Positions 60,377 to 64,000 of a stretch of DNA of 64,000 nt are shown piece after piece (the first letter of the stretch is position 1; every line of letters begins with the position of its first letter). Origin of the DNA: Algoriphagus yeomjeoni (GTDB lineage: Bacteria; Bacteroidota; Bacteroidia; Cytophagales; Cyclobacteriaceae); assembly GCF_003259505.1 (NCBI RefSeq), contig NZ_QLLK01000003.1:310001-374000 (forward strand). The letters run 5' to 3'. Below the pieces are notes generated by a model. It saw only the letters and a program-made list of their open reading frames with translations, ran no database searches and was not told the DNA's origin. The position numbers were made by a program, and so were the translations under genes.

Positions 60377-62788
60377 ATGAAGATTTCTATAAATCGATTA
60401 AAAAAATATATCCCTCACACCGAATCTGCGGAGGAAATCGGCGCCTTGCTGACGCAATCTGGATTGGAAGTAGAGGGACTTGAAGAATTTGTCTCCGTCA
60501 AAGGAGGCCTTGAAGGCATAGTGATAGGAGAGGTGTTGACCTGCGAAAAGCATCCTAATGCTGATAAGTTAAGCATTACTACTGTAGACATTGGAACAGG
60601 TGTTTCTCCGATTGTTTGTGGAGCACCGAATGTAGCTAAAGGCCAAAAAGTATTGGTTGCAACGGTTGGAGCTACACTTTTTCCTTCTGATGGAGATTCA
60701 TTTCAGATCAAAAAAGCCAAGATCAGAGGAGAGGTTTCCGAAGGGATGATCTGCGCTGAGGATGAGTTAGGCCTAGGGTCCAGTCATGCCGGGATTATGG
60801 TGTTGGATACGGACTTGCCAAATGGTACTCCGGCTTCTGAATTCATTGAAATTGGTCAGGATCAGGTCTTGGAAATCGGGTTGACACCAAACCGTGCGGA
60901 TGCAGCTTCCCACTTAGGAGTTGCGAGAGACTTAAAGGCACTTTTGGGTAGAGATTTAAAAATTGATTCTGCTCCGGAATTTAAAGTAGAGGCTTCCGGT
61001 CCTGCGATTCAGGTGGAAGTAGAAAACATGGCTGATTGCCCTCGCTATGCAGGTGTAGTGATGACGGATTTGAAAGTTGGATCTTCTCCGGCTTGGCTTC
61101 AGAATTTCCTGAAAGCCCTGGATTTGGAGCCGATCAATAACGTGGTGGATATCACCAATTTCATTTTGCATGATTTGGGTCAGCCACTTCATGCGTTTGA
61201 TGCCGCAAAAATTTCCGAAGGAAAAATCATCGTAGGCAAGCTTCCAAAGGATACGGAATTTGTGACTTTAGACGAAAAAAAGCGAAAGCTTTCCGGTGAG
61301 GAATTGATGATTAAGGATCCTAAAGGAGGACTTTGCATCGCTGGAGTTTTTGGTGGCGAGGATTCTGGAGTTTCTGATAGCACCACTTCCATTTTCTTGG
61401 AGTCAGCCTATTTTTCTCCTGATATCGTTAGAAAAGGAAGTCAGTTTCATGGTTTGAAAACAGATGCTTCTTTCCGATTCGAAAGAGGAACTGATCCAAA
61501 TATGCCGGTTTATGCGCTGAAAATGGCGGTGAAACTGCTTCAGGAAATTGCAGGTGGAAAAGTAAGCTCTGAGCTGATCGATATTTACCCTGAGCCGATC
61601 CAAGATTTCGTAATTGACGTGAATTATGGTCACATCAATCGCCTGATCGGGAAAAAGATTGAGCCTGTAAAGGTAAAGTCGATATTAGAAAGTCTGGAGA
61701 TCAAAGTGGAAAATGAAACTGCAGAAGGATTTACTGCGACGGCGAAGCCTTACCGTGTAGATGTAACTCGGGAGGCGGATATCATCGAGGAGATCTTGAG
61801 AATCTATGGTTTTCACAATGTGGAGCTTTCAGAGAATCTGAAAACGGATTATCTAGCGGAGCATCCTGTGAAGGATCTGAATAAATTGCAGTATAGATTG
61901 ACGGAGATTTTGACCGGTCAGGGCTATTACGAGATGATCACCAATAGCTTGACTAAGTCAACTTACGCTGAGAAATCTGGTTTTCTGAACCCCTCCGAAA
62001 ATGTTGTAATTTATAACAAACTCAGCGAGGATCTTGACGTGATGCGTCAGAGTTTGCTGTATTCAGGGCTGGAAGTTCTGGCTAGAAATATCAATCGTCG
62101 TCAGACAGATTTGAAATACTTTGAGTTTGGCACCGTTTACAATAAGGCTGAAGAAGGATATTCAGAACGCCGGAGACTTTCTCTTTTTCTTACGGGGAAA
62201 AAGACAGCAGAAAGCTGGCTAGAGCCGAGTAAAGCATTTGCTTTCGCAGACATCTATTCGGCTGTTGAAGCGATTTTAGAAAAGTTAAACGTTACTCCTG
62301 GGGAGATTTCCATGGTAGAAACAGCACCATTTTCTTATGGGTTGAAGATTATGCTTGGTCAAAAGGAGTTGGCGACAATAGGTTTGTTAGATGATAAGAT
62401 TTTGAAACAGGCGGAAGTTCGTCAAGAAGTGTGGTATGCTGATTTGAACTGGGATTTGCTATGCAAAAAAGCTTCTGGCTTGAAGAAATTTGAGGAGATC
62501 TCAAAATTCCCTGAAGTTCGTAGAGATCTTTCTTTGGTAATTGATAAAACTGTCAGTTATGATCAGGTAAAATCAGTAGCGACTAAGTTTGGCGGGAAAT
62601 TATTGAAAAGAATTGGTGTGTTTGATGTGTATCAAGGAGACAAAATCGATGCAGGGAAGAAGGCCTATGCGTTGAGTTTTCACCTACAAGATCAGGAAAA
62701 TACATTGACCGATAAGGTAATTGACAAAACTATGAGTAAATTGATTCAAGCCTTTGAGAAAGAGGTTGGTGCATTGATAAGAACATAG
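60377..62788 (+). CDS. pheT: Phenylalanine-tRNA ligase beta subunit
   Basis: The 803-residue protein has the full bacterial PheT layout: an N-terminal tRNA-binding EMAP-like domain (IGEVLTCEKHPNADKLSITT), B3/B4 editing domains (LTPNRADAASHLGVARDLKA, NVVDITNFILHDLGQPLHAF), B5 domains, the core fold, and a C-terminal ferredoxin-like anticodon-binding domain (SKFPEVRRDLSLVIDKTVSY). With PheS, encoded elsewhere, it forms the tetramer that charges tRNA-Phe. It heads a probable operon with the coiled-coil protein and zapA, spaced by 2 bp and 1 bp. Confidence 0.96.
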   Translation: MKISINRLKKYIPHTESAEEIGALLTQSGLEVEGLEEFVSVKGGLEGIVIGEVLTCEKHPNADKLSITTVDIGTGVSPIVCGAPNVAKGQKVLVATVGATLFPSDGDSFQIKKAKIRGEVSEGMICAEDELGLGSSHAGIMVLDTDLPNGTPASEFIEIGQDQVLEIGLTPNRADAASHLGVARDLKALLGRDLKIDSAPEFKVEASGPAIQVEVENMADCPRYAGVVMTDLKVGSSPAWLQNFLKALDLEPINNVVDITNFILHDLGQPLHAFDAAKISEGKIIVGKLPKDTEFVTLDEKKRKLSGEELMIKDPKGGLCIAGVFGGEDSGVSDSTTSIFLESAYFSPDIVRKGSQFHGLKTDASFRFERGTDPNMPVYALKMAVKLLQEIAGGKVSSELIDIYPEPIQDFVIDVNYGHINRLIGKKIEPVKVKSILESLEIKVENETAEGFTATAKPYRVDVTREADIIEEILRIYGFHNVELSENLKTDYLAEHPVKDLNKLQYRLTEILTGQGYYEMITNSLTKSTYAEKSGFLNPSENVVIYNKLSEDLDVMRQSLLYSGLEVLARNINRRQTDLKYFEFGTVYNKAEEGYSERRRLSLFLTGKKTAESWLEPSKAFAFADIYSAVEAILEKLNVTPGEISMVETAPFSYGLKIMLGQKELATIGLLDDKILKQAEVRQEVWYADLNWDLLCKKASGLKKFEEISKFPEVRRDLSLVIDKTVSYDQVKSVATKFGGKLLKRIGVFDVYQGDKIDAGKKAYALSFHLQDQENTLTDKVIDKTMSKLIQAFEKEVGALIRT

Positions 62789-62790
62789 AA

Positions 62791-63075
62791 ATGATTCAAG
62801 AGGAACTGCAAAAATTAGAGAAACTAGCGCTTCAAGCTAGTAGTAAATTGCTTGAAATACGCGAGGAGAATGTGCAATTGAAGCAAAAATTATCTGAAGT
62901 AAGTACGGCTTTGGATAAAAAAGAGCAGGAAATCGAACATTTTAAAAATAAAATTAAAATTAGTAACATTGTAGACAACCAACCGGTGAATCCGGAACAG
63001 TCAACTGAAATGAGTGACCTAATCAATAATTATATACAAGAAATCGATCATTTAATCACCTACTTATCCGAGTGA
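62791..63075 (+). CDS. Small coiled-coil protein between pheT and zapA
   Basis: The 94 residues are mostly heptad-patterned and charged (LQKLEKLALQASSKLLEIRE, QKLSEVSTALDKKEQEIEHF), with a short C-terminal helix (ATG at 62791 follows the pheT stop by 2 bp). Its size, coiled coil and place before zapA suggest a division-associated, ZapB-like role, but no sequence signature proves that. Confidence 0.75.
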   Translation: MIQEELQKLEKLALQASSKLLEIREENVQLKQKLSEVSTALDKKEQEIEHFKNKIKISNIVDNQPVNPEQSTEMSDLINNYIQEIDHLITYLSE

Positions 63076-63076
63076 T

Positions 63077-63361
63077 ATGGAGACACTTGCCATCAGATTA
63101 AAAATAGGGGATAGGGAATATCCTATGCGTGTGAAGATCGAGGACGAGTCCAAGATCCGTCATGCTGGCAAGCTGATTAATGAAAAATTAAAAAAGTATA
63201 AAGAGGAATACGGACTGGACGATAACCAAGATTTGCTGGCAATGGTAGCATTTGATTGCATGGTGGAGTCGTTAGAAACCAGTCAAGTTAATACGGAAGA
63301 TTCCGAGCATATAAAATCCAGTATTTCTCACATCAACTCCTTATTAGTTAAGGCGTTGTAA
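63077..63361 (+). CDS. zapA: Cell division protein ZapA
   Basis: The 94-residue protein has the ZapA pattern: an N-terminal beta-strand region (LAIRLKIGDREYPMRV), the LINEKLKKYKEEYG helix, and DNQDLLAMVAFDCMVE followed by a coiled coil. ZapA tetramers crosslink FtsZ filaments at the division ring. It begins 1 bp after the coiled-coil gene stop and is followed 68 bp later by rny, a common Bacteroidota order. Confidence 0.9.
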   Translation: METLAIRLKIGDREYPMRVKIEDESKIRHAGKLINEKLKKYKEEYGLDDNQDLLAMVAFDCMVESLETSQVNTEDSEHIKSSISHINSLLVKAL

Positions 63362-63429
63362 TTATTCACAACACAAAAATTCAGGAGATTTTTCAGATTC
63401 CCCAAGGTTCAATTATATCCAAAATACCT

Positions 63430-64000
63430 ATGGGAGACATACTATATATCGTCCTCGCAGCCCTTATCGGGACTGGTGCAGGAGCCGCAATTGCTGGCGC
63501 ATTAATAAAAAACAAAAATGCTAAGCTGGAGGAAGAAACTCGTGATCGAGTGAAATCTATGCTTCGCGAAGCTGAGATCAATGCAGAATCCATCAAGAAA
63601 GACAGGATTCTAGAAGCAAAGGAAAAGTACCTCAAACTGAAGTCTGACTTTGATGAGGAGATGAGTAATAAGAAGAATATTATCATCACCAATGAGAATA
63701 AGGTAAAGCAAAGAGAGCAACAGGTTTCCAAAGAATTGGAGCAGGTGAAGAGAAAAGAAGCAGAATTGGATAGTAAGTCTGAGAACTTAAATGCGCAATT
63801 ACATTCTCTCAAAGTAAAAAAAGAAGAACTAGATCGGGTGACTAATCAGCGAATTGCTGACCTGGAAAAAGTCGCTAATCTCACGCGCGAAGAGGCCCGT
63901 GATCAGTTGGTAACAATGCTCACCGAGGAAGCTAATTCCAGAGCATCTTCTCAGATCAAAGATATCCTTGACGAGGCAAAACTTACTGCCACCAAACAGG
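63430..64000 (+). CDS. rny: Ribonuclease Y (N-terminal part)
   Basis: The ATG at 63430 starts a frame that runs off the end of the window. The product begins with a membrane anchor (GDILYIVLAALIGTGAGAAI) and continues as a long charged coiled coil (EEETRDRVKSMLREAEINAE, EEARDQLVTMLTEEANSRAS), as in RNase Y. The KH and HD domains would lie beyond the window. It is a membrane-bound endoribonuclease that starts mRNA decay. Confidence 0.92.
   Translation, partial: MGDILYIVLAALIGTGAGAAIAGALIKNKNAKLEEETRDRVKSMLREAEINAESIKKDRILEAKEKYLKLKSDFDEEMSNKKNIIITNENKVKQREQQVSKELEQVKRKEAELDSKSENLNAQLHSLKVKKEELDRVTNQRIADLEKVANLTREEARDQLVTMLTEEANSRASSQIKDILDEAKLTATKQ

Noticed and set aside
63362..63429. 6S RNA between zapA and rny
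   Set aside because: The gap is only 68 bp, too short for a 6S RNA, and shows no long hairpin.

Overview
The window comes from a Bacteroidota chromosome, most plausibly of the order Cytophagales (an Algoriphagus- or Cyclobacteriaceae-like organism; this is inference). The evidence is a SusC/SusD pair, a periplasmic-propeller hybrid regulator, DUF3667, DUF2490, DUF349 and DUF6266 type proteins, many lipoprotein and secretion signals, starts without Shine-Dalgarno sequences, and promoters of the TTTG-N19/20-TAnnTTTG type, best seen before rpsT and purL.

Layout. 1-9.2 kb holds the end of a rhamnogalacturonan lyase, single metabolic and regulatory genes (PhyH oxygenase, ornithine-cyclodeaminase-like enzyme, membrane LytTR regulator, S41 peptidase), a TIR protein, a J-domain/KTSC protein and a DUF3667 membrane protein. 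9.4-19.8 kb is a polysaccharide utilisation locus: a divergent SusR-like regulator, SusC, SusD, a PKD-containing surface lipoprotein and a GH16 laminarinase-like enzyme, which suggests beta-1,3-glucan use. 20-29.5 kb holds a small export protein, a pentein-fold enzyme, a free-standing condensation-like acyltransferase, a membrane histidine kinase, an ArsR plus SRPBCC-VOC pair and a secreted sugar isomerase-like protein. 29.5-40 kb is repeat-rich accessory DNA: a small secreted peptide with a propeller lipoprotein between direct repeats, outer-membrane-type proteins, and a REP-associated (Y1) transposase inside a long array of palindromic modules. 40-43.4 kb is an AT-rich Eco57I-like restriction-modification module. 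43.7-64 kb returns to mostly core genes (purL, DUF349, ettA, an aminotransferase, rpsT, radC, pheT, zapA, the start of rny), interrupted by a toxin-antitoxin pair lying between a complete and an internally deleted copy of a propeller lipoprotein gene.

Main points of interest. (1) A leader element of about 90 bp occurs twice, 42 kb apart, immediately upstream of two unrelated exported-protein genes. Each copy has a short ORF beginning MKSSMT and ending at KIK, and a stem with tandem G-A mismatches. (2) A transposase is embedded in alternating alpha and beta REP modules that appear to be inverted homologues with compensatory stem changes, and a satellite array without a transposase lies 9 kb away. 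(3) Several further dispersed palindromic families keep constant loops or flanks and change their stems. (4) A peptide/lipoprotein module has a strong terminator placed directly before the lipoprotein start codon.
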